Source: GCA-002733465 sp965230525 (lineage in GTDB: Bacteria; Pseudomonadota; Gammaproteobacteria; Enterobacterales; Kangiellaceae). From it: a DNA stretch of 64,000 bases. The stretch lies in contig OZ246008.1 in NCBI GenBank assembly GCA_965230525.1, positions 2,170,001-2,234,000 of the forward strand. The letters run 5' to 3'. A program made the position numbers and the translations under genes. The notes below the pieces were generated by a model that ran no database searches, was not told the origin of the DNA, and saw only the letters and a list, made by a program, of their open reading frames with translations. Below, piece after piece: positions 8,873-17,858 of the stretch (position 1 is its first letter; each line of letters opens with the position of its first letter).

Positions 8873-9189
8873 TGCACAAGATTCCTTCTGTTACGGTGAT
8901 TATCATGTAGTTTCGAGCCTGTATACAAATTCCGTGGTCCAGAACCCGTCAAGCTACTACAGAAATCCTACCTAATAAAATTACGCGTTAATATAAGTGT
9001 TTGTCAAGCCGAATTCAAGCAAATTATTAGCTGAATATCAGCGGGTTAACGTGACTCGAAGCAAACAGGGTGGTTATGCTATAGTTATCAAAGAAATCTA
9101 GGCTTTTTAGATTATAGAAGTCAGTGCTCTATTAAAAAGTAGTGGTTTGGAGCAAGATTAACTCACCTTAAACCGAAGGAATCCTATCG
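8873..9189. other. Divergent intergenic region
   Basis: The 317 bases between the NERD-like gene (-) and the S9 peptidase gene (+) should hold both promoters. A TATAGT at about 9079-9084 is a possible -10 element for the plus-strand gene. Nothing else convincing was seen. Confidence 0.35.
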
Positions 9190-11607
9190 ATGAGATATTT
9201 ACTAAATATGTTGCTATTTACAGCAATTATTTTTAACTGCCCCTTTGTTTCCGGAGCCGAATCAGGCTATCAACAACCCTCTAAAATGATGGCTGACTTG
9301 GTGGATGCACCTCGCCGACCAGGAGCGGTAATATCTCCCAACAAAAAATGGCTAGCATTACTACATCGTCCGGGCGCACAATCAATTCAAGACTTAGCAC
9401 AGCCCGAAGAGAAGCTTGCTGGGCTCCGCATTAATCCTGCGGTTTTTGGCCCGAGTCGCTCTACCGGATATACCAAAATTGAGATTCGAGCAGTACAGGG
9501 CGATAAGAAGATTGAGGTAAAAAAGCTTCCTAAAGGCAAAGTCATGGATGTCAGCTTTTCTCCTGACTCCAAAAATTTGGCTTTTGTTCTCGAAGATGAA
9601 AAAGGATTGTCGCTGTGGAACTTTAACTTAAAAACCAAAAAAGCTAAACGAGTTACTAAGCAATACCTTAACGCATCACTGCGTGGTTCAAAATATCAGT
9701 GGAAACGAGACTCTCGCGGTTTTTATACTCGCTTAAGAGTGGCCGAGCCTTCTGAAAAGCCGACCCAGTCGCTAGCGACAATCGAGCCAATTATTCAAGT
9801 TTCTGGTGGTAAAAAGGCCGCAGTTCGTACTTACTCTAATCTATTAAAGACGCCTTACGATGCCACATTATTTGAGTTTTTAACCACTTCGCAAATTGCC
9901 GATATTTCATTAAAGGGAAAAGTAAAAAAACTCGGTAAGCCTGGAATCTATAACAGCTATCGTCAATCTCCTGATGGAAACTATTTGTTGGTTTCGCAAT
10001 ATAAGAAGCCGTTTTCTTATTTAGTTCCTTATTACCGATTCCCTGTGATGACAGAAGTGTGGAGCCCCAAAGGAAAAGTGCTCAAAAAAATTGCCGATCT
10101 GCCTTCGGGTGAGAGTATTCCAAAAGGATTTGATTCGGCCAGAGAAGGCCGACGGAGTATTGCATGGCGAGGCGACCAGCCAGCCACGTTATACTGGGCC
10201 GAGGCTCAAGATGGTGGTGATATGAAAACCGAAGTTGATTACCACGACGCTATTTACACTTGGAAAGCACCGTTTAAAAGCAATCCAGAATTATTGCAAA
10301 AGGTCGAGCGACGATTTGCTGGCATTCAATGGGGCAATAAAGATTTTGCGGTAATCGCCGATTGGCGTTTTAGTGACCGGCAATTACGTAGTTGGAAGTT
10401 TTCACCGAGCGATACCAAGGTAGAAAAGATATTATTTCAACAGCGTTCCTATAATGACCGCTATAAAAATCCAGGCAATTTTGTCACCCAAAAAAATCAG
10501 TATGGCGTGGACGTAATCAAGGTCTTTGGTAATGGTAGTAAAGTATTGTTGACCGGCAATGGTGCATCGCCAAAAGGCAATATCCCATTTATGGATGAAT
10601 TTGATTTTTCGAGTAAGGACAAAAAACGTCTTTGGCAATCCCAGGCCCCCTATTACGAACGTATTTTACTCACCTTGGATAAAGAGGGAAGCAAGGTTTT
10701 GACTTTAAGAGAGTCGCAAACTGAGCAACCTAACTTTTTTATTCGCGATATTCGTAATAACAACTTAACTCAATTTACTCAATTCCCTCATCCTTCACCC
10801 GCATTTGTTGGTGTGACCAAAGAGCTTATCAAATACAAACGTAATGATGGTGTTGATCTTACCGGCACACTTTATCTGCCACCTGGCTACGATAAAAGCC
10901 AGGGGCCTTTGCCAGTGCTAATGTGGGCTTATCCATTGGAGTACAAAGATAAAGCGGTAGCGAGCCAGGTAACTGATTCACCCTATGAATTTGTTCGAGT
11001 GAGTTATTGGGGGCCTTTGCCGCATTTGGCACAGGGCTTTGCCGTGTTTGACGACCCCAAAATGCCGATTGTCGGCACCGGTGGTAACCTGCCCAACGAT
11101 ACATTCAGAGAGCAGCTCGTAGCGAGTGCGCAAGCCGCTGTGGACGTTTTGGTTGAGCGCGGCGTTGCTGATCCAAACCGAATCGCCATTGCTGGCCATT
11201 CCTATGGCGCATTTATGGTTGCTAATTTACTAGCGCATAGTGATTTATTTAAGGCGGGTATTGCACGCAGCGGAGCATATAATCGAACTCTGACACCTTT
11301 TGGGTTTCAAGGCGAAGAGCGCAGCTTTTGGGAAGGACAGCCGGTGTATGCCAGCATGTCGCCGTTTTTCCATGCCGAGAAAATTAATGAGCCGATGCTG
11401 ATGATCCATGGAAAAGAAGATCCCAATTCAGGCACTTTTCCAATGCAATCAGAGCGCATGTTTGCAGCCATGAAAGGGCTAGGTGGTAACGCAAGATTAG
11501 TCATGTTGCCCCATGAGCAACACGGTTATCGTGCTCGAGAGTCTCTTCTTCATTTACTTTGGGAGCAGTCTGAATGGTTGGAAAAATACGTTAAAAACGC
11601 CAAGTAG
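9190..11607 (+). CDS. Exported S9 (prolyl oligopeptidase) family serine peptidase
   Basis: The 805-residue protein has a signal peptide (cleavage near residue 23 after VSG-A). Residues about 100-540 form a beta-propeller (for example V-S-F-S-P-D-S-K-N-L-A-F near 118) that gates access. A C-terminal alpha/beta hydrolase domain follows with the triad S671 (G-H-S-Y-G), D744 (H-G-K-E-D-P) and H778 (E-Q-H-G-Y). Its overall sequence is closest to the glutamyl-endopeptidase-like branch of S9, though specificity cannot be read directly. It probably digests imported or periplasmic peptides, in line with the other secreted peptidases nearby. It is followed by a strong terminator. Confidence 0.9.
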   Translation: MRYLLNMLLFTAIIFNCPFVSGAESGYQQPSKMMADLVDAPRRPGAVISPNKKWLALLHRPGAQSIQDLAQPEEKLAGLRINPAVFGPSRSTGYTKIEIRAVQGDKKIEVKKLPKGKVMDVSFSPDSKNLAFVLEDEKGLSLWNFNLKTKKAKRVTKQYLNASLRGSKYQWKRDSRGFYTRLRVAEPSEKPTQSLATIEPIIQVSGGKKAAVRTYSNLLKTPYDATLFEFLTTSQIADISLKGKVKKLGKPGIYNSYRQSPDGNYLLVSQYKKPFSYLVPYYRFPVMTEVWSPKGKVLKKIADLPSGESIPKGFDSAREGRRSIAWRGDQPATLYWAEAQDGGDMKTEVDYHDAIYTWKAPFKSNPELLQKVERRFAGIQWGNKDFAVIADWRFSDRQLRSWKFSPSDTKVEKILFQQRSYNDRYKNPGNFVTQKNQYGVDVIKVFGNGSKVLLTGNGASPKGNIPFMDEFDFSSKDKKRLWQSQAPYYERILLTLDKEGSKVLTLRESQTEQPNFFIRDIRNNNLTQFTQFPHPSPAFVGVTKELIKYKRNDGVDLTGTLYLPPGYDKSQGPLPVLMWAYPLEYKDKAVASQVTDSPYEFVRVSYWGPLPHLAQGFAVFDDPKMPIVGTGGNLPNDTFREQLVASAQAAVDVLVERGVADPNRIAIAGHSYGAFMVANLLAHSDLFKAGIARSGAYNRTLTPFGFQGEERSFWEGQPVYASMSPFFHAEKINEPMLMIHGKEDPNSGTFPMQSERMFAAMKGLGGNARLVMLPHEQHGYRARESLLHLLWEQSEWLEKYVKNAK

Positions 11608-11621
11608 ATTAGTACTATTTT

Positions 11622-11653
11622 GAAGCCATTCAAACAATGAGTTGAATGGCTTC
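11622..11653. terminator. Bidirectional terminator between convergent genes
   Basis: A perfect 12-bp stem GAAGCCATTCAA (11622-11633) / TTGAATGGCTTC (11642-11653) has an 8-base loop. It lies between the S9 peptidase gene (+) and the esterase gene (-), with AT-rich flanks on both sides. Confidence 0.75.
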
Positions 11654-11691
11654 TCATTTAAATTAAAGAGCTATAGAGAATCTAACTTTAA

Positions 11692-12828
11692 TTACTTTGT
11701 TTCGGCTGAAAGGATGTTTATTTTTTCAGCATAGTTTTTTTCTGATTCTGGAAATAGTTCTTGCATCTCGGCTAGCAGCTCCAAGGCTAGTTGGGGTTTA
11801 TCTAAATGCACAAAACGATCAACATAACCACTCATAAAGTATTCTTTAAATTTTGATTTGCCTGCACGCCAAAATGGTAAGGCTTGTTTTATTTTACTCA
11901 TGCTGGTGTATCGTTGCGCCATTGTTATGGCTAGGCTTTTGAGTCTTTCCTCGTCAGTTTTTGTGCCATATTTCGCGTCTCTATTTTTGTAGTAAGCGTG
12001 CAAACTCTCAATAGTATATAAGTTGGTTTTAGTCATCTTTCTACTTGGGAATCTAAAATCACTAAAAAACTCTTTCAAACCATGACTAAGTCCAGAGCTA
12101 AGAACCGACATGTGTCCATCAAGCGCTTTGGAATGATAGCTGAAATTAATAAGGTCGCGATTTAAAACATTTGCTGATTGCTTGAGGATTTGCTTATCCA
12201 TAGGACTTTCATCGCCATCGACAATGACGAGCTCTATCGAATGCTGTTTAACCGCCGAGTATCGATTAGTAATTCTTTCGATGTATTCCATGCTTGGATA
12301 AATTGGCGAAATACTTAAGAGGAGGTCGAAGTTCTTATCCTTTACCGGTACTGCGCCGCTGACAAATGCGCCAGCATAAGAGTGGCCTGCCAAGATTTGG
12401 GTAGGTAAAGTACGATAACTATTTCTAATATGAGTCGCTACCTCATGAGCAATATAGTTTTCAAATTTATTCGGGCGAGTGACAACATCCTGATACCATT
12501 GTTCGCTCTGAATACCTACAAGGATCAACTCCGGTATTTCGTCTAGCTTTTCTAACTTGGTCATTAATGCGACAGCTTCTTGATAGATGTTGCCGGCATA
12601 AAAACTATTAGCATCTAATAGATACACTACCGGGTAGTGACGGTCAGAATTATAATAGTTCTCCGGAAGACGAACAAAAAATGAGCGTTGTTGGTTTAGC
12701 ACCACGGATTGGATCAGTTTTTGCTCACCTAACAGTGCTTTATGGTAACCTGACTCAGTAGCTGTCGCCATATTGGTAATCATACTGAGTACAAAAAACA
12801 GAAAGTAAGAGGAATGTTTAATGAACAT
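11692..12828 (-). CDS. Secreted alpha/beta hydrolase, esterase D/enterochelin-esterase-like
   Basis: The 378-residue protein has a signal peptide (cleavage near residue 23). It follows the putative-esterase family: P-V-V-Y-L-L-D-A near residue 65, the nucleophile S150 in G-H-S-Y-A-G, and an acidic residue in V-D-G-D-E near 207. The last 100 residues are helical and resemble the TPR-like tail often attached to this family. Probable role is hydrolysis of small esters in the periplasm; the substrate is unknown. It lies 12 bases after the metallo-beta-lactamase-fold gene, so the two are cotranscribed. Confidence 0.82.
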   Translation of the reverse strand: MFIKHSSYFLFFVLSMITNMATATESGYHKALLGEQKLIQSVVLNQQRSFFVRLPENYYNSDRHYPVVYLLDANSFYAGNIYQEAVALMTKLEKLDEIPELILVGIQSEQWYQDVVTRPNKFENYIAHEVATHIRNSYRTLPTQILAGHSYAGAFVSGAVPVKDKNFDLLLSISPIYPSMEYIERITNRYSAVKQHSIELVIVDGDESPMDKQILKQSANVLNRDLINFSYHSKALDGHMSVLSSGLSHGLKEFFSDFRFPSRKMTKTNLYTIESLHAYYKNRDAKYGTKTDEERLKSLAITMAQRYTSMSKIKQALPFWRAGKSKFKEYFMSGYVDRFVHLDKPQLALELLAEMQELFPESEKNYAEKINILSAETK

Positions 12829-12840
12829 GGTAAGTCTCTC

Positions 12841-14025
12841 CTATTTAAGTCGTTTTTTGGCGATGAATTCTGTTTTACCATTTATTTTAAAACTCAAAGC
12901 GCTCACCTTGTGCTGATTATCAAATTCAAAGTCAATTCGCTCTTGTTCATTCCATCCATTGAAATCAAAATGAGTTTCTGAGCGAGCCATTAAATAGACA
13001 AAAAATGTGTCTTTTTTAAAAGCATAGAGTTCTTCACCATCATTGAGTATTTCGACTTGGCTGCCATCATCTAACTGGTAGGTCCCGAGATATTTTTTTA
13101 AGTGCTTTTCGGATAAAGTCTGTGCATGGCTGTCGTCGGCTAATAGCGTATATTCGACTCGAGCGGCTAATCGGTCTGCCGGAAGCCAACCTGGATATTG
13201 ACCACCGTGAAACCAAATTATTAATTCATTGACGGTTATAGACTCTGCAATTTGCTTGATGCTTTTGCCTTTCTTCGATTCGGAAAATACGAAGTCAAAC
13301 CATTGCAGTGTGCGTTTCTTATATTCGAGCAAATGCTGCCTATCTGCCAGCTTTTTGTGTCCAGGTACAATCACCGTTTTATCATCGGATAACGAAAGCG
13401 CCAACTCAAAAACATCGTGGGCGCTCTTTAAACCGCGGACGCCAACATTTGGACCCCAGCTGGTAGCGTGGTTATCTCCCGTAAACAGCAGGTTATTATG
13501 GCGGGCTTTTACAATCACATCATTCCAAGTATGTGACTTAAGGTGAAACAGTTCAAAGACTTCGTCATTAAACTCAATAGTCATTTTATCTTTAAATTGA
13601 ATGGCTCGCTCTGCACCTTCATATTGAGTTGAGGGACCAAACTGATATTTCAAATAATTAGGATAAATGATGGTTGCACCGGCTTTTACCAGTTCTTCAT
13701 TGCCACCGCGATGATCTCTGTGTTGATGAGTATTAATCACAAATTTGATCGGCTTGTCGGAAATCTGTCGGATTGCTTTGATTAACTGTTGACCTGTGTT
13801 TACATTCATCGCATCAATAAGCAGAATCCCGTCTTTACCAACACTCATACCGACATTCGCTCCGAGACCATTGCCACCATGAAGTACCCAAAATGAATCC
13901 TTGATTTGGGTAAAGGTAATTTCCGGCTTTTTATTCGATTGTTCAGCAGCAATCGTTTGAGTAGCGACCCAGCTCGATATGAGCAATGTAGGGAATAAAA
14001 TAATTAACTTAAATAGTCTGTTCAT
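12841..14025 (-). CDS. Secreted metallo-beta-lactamase-fold hydrolase
   Basis: The frame extends upstream to 14160, but the ATG at 14025 is chosen because it is directly followed by a standard signal peptide (MNRLFKLIILFPTLLISSWV, cleavage near AIA). The metal site is H100-Q-H102-R-D104-H105 in T-H-Q-H-R-D-H, with later ligands in the F-H-L-K-S-H segment, F-T-G-D-N-H and V-P-G-H. The domain is followed by an 80-residue C-terminal beta domain. This set fits a binuclear zinc hydrolase of the quinoprotein/cyclase-like MBL group rather than a typical antibiotic lactamase. It is first in a two-gene operon with the esterase and divergent from the winged-helix regulator, its likely controller. Confidence 0.85.
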   Translation of the reverse strand: MNRLFKLIILFPTLLISSWVATQTIAAEQSNKKPEITFTQIKDSFWVLHGGNGLGANVGMSVGKDGILLIDAMNVNTGQQLIKAIRQISDKPIKFVINTHQHRDHRGGNEELVKAGATIIYPNYLKYQFGPSTQYEGAERAIQFKDKMTIEFNDEVFELFHLKSHTWNDVIVKARHNNLLFTGDNHATSWGPNVGVRGLKSAHDVFELALSLSDDKTVIVPGHKKLADRQHLLEYKKRTLQWFDFVFSESKKGKSIKQIAESITVNELIIWFHGGQYPGWLPADRLAARVEYTLLADDSHAQTLSEKHLKKYLGTYQLDDGSQVEILNDGEELYAFKKDTFFVYLMARSETHFDFNGWNEQERIDFEFDNQHKVSALSFKINGKTEFIAKKRLK

Positions 14026-14227
14026 AATGGATTCCAGTCGTTGAGTAAACAAGTGGTATTTTCGAATAACTAGCGACTGATTGAATGAGAGAGGGCTGAT
14101 AAAAAGCTGATGAATTGCTGATGCCTTGAAATAGCTGCCTTTGCTTACAATTCTTCCCATGGATTCGTCGACTTTTACAGGTATAATTGTGGCGATCAGC
14201 GGTTGAAGGAATTAGTTTAAAATCGAT

Positions 14228-16372
14228 ATGAAAGAGTTTTTTGTAGGTCAATTTAGAGTCGATATGGGGCGCTCCCAAATTGTCGATCGAGACGCAATTG
14301 TCTCAATGGAGCCTCGAGTATTGCAGGTGCTTTTGATCCTTGCGGAAAAACAAGGACAAGTGGTTAGCCACCAGCAATTGCTTGATAGAGTATGGAAAGA
14401 TGTGAGTGTTGCTCCCAATACCTTGCAACGATGCATTACACAACTGCGCAAGGCACTAGGAGACAATGCCAAATTGCAACGAGTCATTAAAACCCACCCT
14501 AAAGTCGGATATAGTCTAATTGCCGATGTGAGCTTTCCCACCTTGAATGAACTAGATTCATTGGTTGGTGAACCCAGTAACCCTGCAAAATCTGCCAATT
14601 CCAAATTGGGCGAATCTACTCGATGGCCAAAGTCAACGGGAGCAATAGCCCTCATGTTAATCGTTGCGGTGCTGCTATTCACGATCTTGAATCAACCACA
14701 ACTCGATCAGCCAGTCAGTCCTCTGCCTATTTCAAAACTAAAAGCATTGACTACCACAGACAAAAAAGAATTCGCGCCTACTTTTTCGCCAGATGGGAAG
14801 TATATTGCGTTTCAACGATACGTTGGACTTTGTGAAAATGAAATTTGGGCCAAAGACTTAGAACAAAATAAAGAGTATCTACTGACAAAATCAAGTGGTA
14901 TCTATGGTACGCCTTCTTGGTCTCCAGATGGGCAAAAGCTGGCGTTTTCAAATGTAACCCATTGCACATTATCCTCAGATTTTCAGGGATGTAGGGATAT
15001 ACGACTATTAAACTTTGCCTTAGCCAAAAGCGAGCCTCAAGAACCTCAGGTGGTAAAGGGGTGTGATCAACAAGACTACTCTGCGGCGGTATGGTGGAGT
15101 AATCAACACATAGCCTTTTTTGAAAAAAATAATGGTAGCTCTCAGCGATTACTCAGCCTGGATTTGCAAAATAACCAATTAGAAGAACTGTATGTTGTTC
15201 AAGATTCAGTATTAGATTCGTTGTCTTACTCGGACTCTCAGAAGCGTTTAGCGATTACCCAACATAGTAATGAGCTGCATGCGAGTATGGCGATTATTAA
15301 TCCAATTGAAAAAGACATCCTTCAGGTCGAGCTTAAACCGCCAGTGGGTTATGGATCGATGGTTAACTGGTACGTCAATTGGCATCCAACTGAGGCCAAG
15401 CTTATTACCGCAAAAGGCAATTCTATTTTTGAGATTGATTTGAATGGCCAGTTTACCCAGCATTCTGTCCCAACGATGCAATCAATCTCCGATCCGTTTA
15501 TTCATCCTGACGGAAAAAGTATTGTGGCGTCCATGGGGATTTTTGATAAAGATATCGAGCGATTAACTTGGAATAGTAATCCCCAGTTGAAACCTGGGTA
15601 TCAAAGTTTAGCAATACACCGCTCGATATTGAGTGAACGGGAAGCTAAATTTGAACCATCGGGTAGCCGAGTTGCGTTTATTTCTGAACGCAATGGCTCT
15701 CAACAGATTTGGTTAAGCGAGTTAAATGAGCAATCGATAGCTGAAAAAAAGTATTTAACCGAACCAGAACAACTGAGTTTTTTGTCGGGAAATCCGCAAA
15801 TATATTCGTTCGTTTGGTCCTTTGACGGCAAACTGATCGTTGCGCTGGTTGATGGCAGCCTCAACCTAATTAACCTCGACGGACAAGTGTCGGTACTGAA
15901 AACGGATTATACAGTCATCGATATTTACCAAGCGCCTGCAGAAGACCAAGTACTGCTCGAAATAATCGAAGATGGGCAAGAAAAAGTAATTTTGCTTAAT
16001 CTTAGATCCATGGCACGCCAGACGCTTTATCAGGGGGACGTCCATTGGGCGCAACTCTCGTCAAAGGGTGAGCTTTTTGTGAGTAACTTAAAACATCAGG
16101 TATTTAGGTGGTCGAACGGTGAAGCGCAATCCTTGCGTGGTATCGAAGAGATGCAGTTGTCGGCGAAGTTTTTGGTGAGTAACAATCAATTATTGCTGAC
16201 GGGCAAAGACAATACTCTTTGGCAATACGATCTTTCCTCTCAAAAACGGCAACGATTGTTTCGATTTAACCAAGTTTTAAAACATGTAGATAGTGTTGAT
16301 TTCGAGAATCGACAAGTCTTGATCACCAGTGTCGCATCCTCTCGTAAAGAAATAGTTTTGTTTCATGACTAG
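14228..16372 (+). CDS. Membrane-anchored winged-helix regulator with periplasmic TolB-like beta-propeller (CadC-type)
   Basis: Residues 1-100 are an OmpR/ToxR-type winged helix (V-L-Q-V-L-L-I-L-A-E, then L-D-R-V-W-K-D-V, and T-H-P-K-V-G-Y-S-L). One membrane helix lies at about 137-156 (ALMLIVAVLLFTI). The remaining 550 residues contain PD40/WD40-like blades such as F-A-P-T-F-S-P-D-G-K-Y-I-A-F and P-S-W-S-P-D-G-Q-K-L-A-F, giving a periplasmic propeller. The architecture is that of one-component sensors that bind DNA while anchored in the inner membrane. The divergent esterase/MBL operon, 202 bases away, is the obvious target. The ligand is unknown. Confidence 0.88.
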   Translation: MKEFFVGQFRVDMGRSQIVDRDAIVSMEPRVLQVLLILAEKQGQVVSHQQLLDRVWKDVSVAPNTLQRCITQLRKALGDNAKLQRVIKTHPKVGYSLIADVSFPTLNELDSLVGEPSNPAKSANSKLGESTRWPKSTGAIALMLIVAVLLFTILNQPQLDQPVSPLPISKLKALTTTDKKEFAPTFSPDGKYIAFQRYVGLCENEIWAKDLEQNKEYLLTKSSGIYGTPSWSPDGQKLAFSNVTHCTLSSDFQGCRDIRLLNFALAKSEPQEPQVVKGCDQQDYSAAVWWSNQHIAFFEKNNGSSQRLLSLDLQNNQLEELYVVQDSVLDSLSYSDSQKRLAITQHSNELHASMAIINPIEKDILQVELKPPVGYGSMVNWYVNWHPTEAKLITAKGNSIFEIDLNGQFTQHSVPTMQSISDPFIHPDGKSIVASMGIFDKDIERLTWNSNPQLKPGYQSLAIHRSILSEREAKFEPSGSRVAFISERNGSQQIWLSELNEQSIAEKKYLTEPEQLSFLSGNPQIYSFVWSFDGKLIVALVDGSLNLINLDGQVSVLKTDYTVIDIYQAPAEDQVLLEIIEDGQEKVILLNLRSMARQTLYQGDVHWAQLSSKGELFVSNLKHQVFRWSNGEAQSLRGIEEMQLSAKFLVSNNQLLLTGKDNTLWQYDLSSQKRQRLFRFNQVLKHVDSVDFENRQVLITSVASSRKEIVLFHD

Positions 16373-16647
16373 AAATTGCATAGTTTCATTCATTTCCGAA
16401 AAACCTCTGGATTAGTTCCCCTTTTGGAGAAGTGCTTCTACCTGTCCCACTGGCATGGAAATAGAATTTTAAAACTGCGTTTTGCTAGCAATCTGTCGTT
16501 AGACAGAAATCTGAGCTACTTAGGGGCGACAAGTATTCCCATATTTAATCTAAGAGTTCGAGGCAAACGACTTTTCATTCAGGTAACTCACGCTGATTAA
16601 AAATTATGATTAGCAATATATATTTTACGATAAACATAAAATAAATG
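16373..16647. other. Intergenic stretch before the small HTH gene
   Basis: The 275 bases between the regulator gene and the promoter at 16648 include a short TTG-started open frame (16376-16600) that has no ribosome site and a composition unlike a protein. No repeat or strong hairpin was seen. Confidence 0.4.
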
Positions 16648-16676
16648 TTGACTATCATTGTGATGGACGCTATAGT
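16648..16676 (+). promoter_or_regulatory. Sigma70-type promoter for the HTH gene
   Basis: TTGACT (16648-16653) and TATAGT (16671-16676) are separated by exactly 17 bases, a near-consensus pair. A start seven bases after the -10 box would fall at 16683, which is the A of the ATG, predicting a leaderless mRNA. Confidence 0.75.
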
Positions 16677-16682
16677 GAAAAC

Positions 16683-16898
16683 ATGGATATTCAAGTAAAT
16701 TTAGACGTTGAGTTAGCAAAGAAGAAGATGTCGTTGACCGAGCTTTCCAGTCAAATCGGTATCTCAATGACTAATTTGTCTTTGCTAAAAACGGGAAAAG
16801 TAAAAGCGATTCGATTCAGCACTTTAGAAGCTATTTGCAGAGCTTTGGAGTGCCAACCAGGCGATATTTTGTGTTATGTCCCTGCAAACGATGATTAG
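16683..16898 (+). CDS. Small Cro/C1-type HTH regulator (YozG-like)
   Basis: This 71-residue protein is a single helix-turn-helix domain: K-K-M-S-L-T-E-L-S-S-Q-I-G-I-S for the first helices, then a recognition helix (T-N-L-S-L-L-K) and the typical ending R-A-L-E-C-Q-P-G-D-I-L. It matches the small XRE regulators that pair with a multi-pass membrane protein, and such a gene follows after 53 bases. No Shine-Dalgarno sequence precedes the ATG, in line with a leaderless transcript. Autoregulation is likely but not visible as a clear operator. Confidence 0.88.
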   Translation: MDIQVNLDVELAKKKMSLTELSSQIGISMTNLSLLKTGKVKAIRFSTLEAICRALECQPGDILCYVPANDD

Positions 16899-16951
16899 CC
16901 ATTGTTTTCGCAATCTTTTGCCGCTCACCCGCCTACATGAGGATATAACTG

Positions 16952-17554
16952 ATGACTAATAAGTTTTTATATGCAGGTATTGCCGCAATTTTGTTGGCAG
17001 TATTATTTCCAATTTATTGGGGGTCTATGTTAGGAATGGCATTAGACGATTTAGAAGCAGTATTTCGTAAAGATCTTTCGGGCGTTAACTGGAGTGATTT
17101 ATTTATGCTAGTGATAGGTATTTTGGAGGTCTACGTATACTGGAATCTAAAAGAAGCGCTAAAAAATAACTTTAATTCTGTTGGTTGTCAGGTTCTTCTT
17201 TTGATCATGGTTTTTTCAGTTGTATTGTTTCATTTGACTTTATTGATTGATCTGTCCATGTTATTCAGCTCAGTTGCTACTTTAGATTCCAACCTCTATG
17301 ACTTTGCAATACTATATTCCTTTGCTGCAATAATAATATATGTCTTGGCAGGGCTAGCTTTAAGTATAATGTTGATTATCAATGGACGCGAACTTAGTCG
17401 CACACTACTGGTATTCGCGATTGTATTTTTAGTGTCGAACTTACTTCAACTGTTTGGTTTCTATTTTGTAGCTAGTTTAGTTTTGTTCCCAATGTCAGTG
17501 GTTGTTCTTGCAATATATTTTATTAAAGAACCAGATAGACTTGAAGTAGTTTAG
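16952..17554 (+). CDS. Multi-pass membrane protein paired with the HTH regulator
   Basis: The 200-residue product is strongly hydrophobic with about five to six membrane helices (for example AGIAAILLAVLFPIYW at 8-23, VLLLIMVFSVVLFHLTLLID near 85-105 and LVFAIVFLVSNLLQLFGF near 155-172). The regulator/membrane-protein arrangement resembles YozG/DUF2975 pairs, but I cannot confirm DUF2975 membership. A GAGGAT ribosome site precedes the ATG. Function is unknown; a sensory or membrane-stress role is only inferred from the pairing. Confidence 0.7.
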   Translation: MTNKFLYAGIAAILLAVLFPIYWGSMLGMALDDLEAVFRKDLSGVNWSDLFMLVIGILEVYVYWNLKEALKNNFNSVGCQVLLLIMVFSVVLFHLTLLIDLSMLFSSVATLDSNLYDFAILYSFAAIIIYVLAGLALSIMLIINGRELSRTLLVFAIVFLVSNLLQLFGFYFVASLVLFPMSVVVLAIYFIKEPDRLEVV

Positions 17555-17638
17555 ATGGCTATGCCTGACGTTCCACCCATATTGTTTTATATCAGCTGGC
17601 TTGGTGGGAGTGCGCTATTCATTTAAAACAAATTAGTA

Positions 17639-17698
17639 CCTTGAGCGCAGTCGAAAGGTATCGTGATGCTTCAACAAGGCTTCGACTGCCCTCAGCGG
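17639..17698. repeat. Dispersed palindromic element
   Basis: The arms CCTTGAGCGCAGTCGAA (17639-17655) and TTCGACTGCCCTCAGCGG (17681-17698) are imperfect reverse complements around a 25-base loop. This is the form of the widespread CTGAGCGCAGTCGAA intergenic palindrome. The rest of the 304-bp gap (17555-17858) shows no gene. Confidence 0.65.
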
Positions 17699-17858
17699 GC
17701 TTAAGCGTTGTGTATAGGTTGCAATTTCAAGTCACATTTTCTTACATTTGCTTTACTCAAAATTTACTACCCAAATCCGAATAACATCTCATTTCAGCTA
17801 TCAAATAGCGTATTATTAGGCTTAGCAACCATAGAACTCTCAAGATAATTATTAAAAT

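Noticed and set aside
14026..14160. Longer N-terminus for the metallo-beta-lactamase-fold protein
   Set aside because: The extension would bury the signal peptide 45 residues inside the protein; ATG 14025 places it at the very start.
16376..16600. TTG-started open frame after the winged-helix regulator gene
   Set aside because: No ribosome site, odd composition and no recognisable domain; most likely chance.
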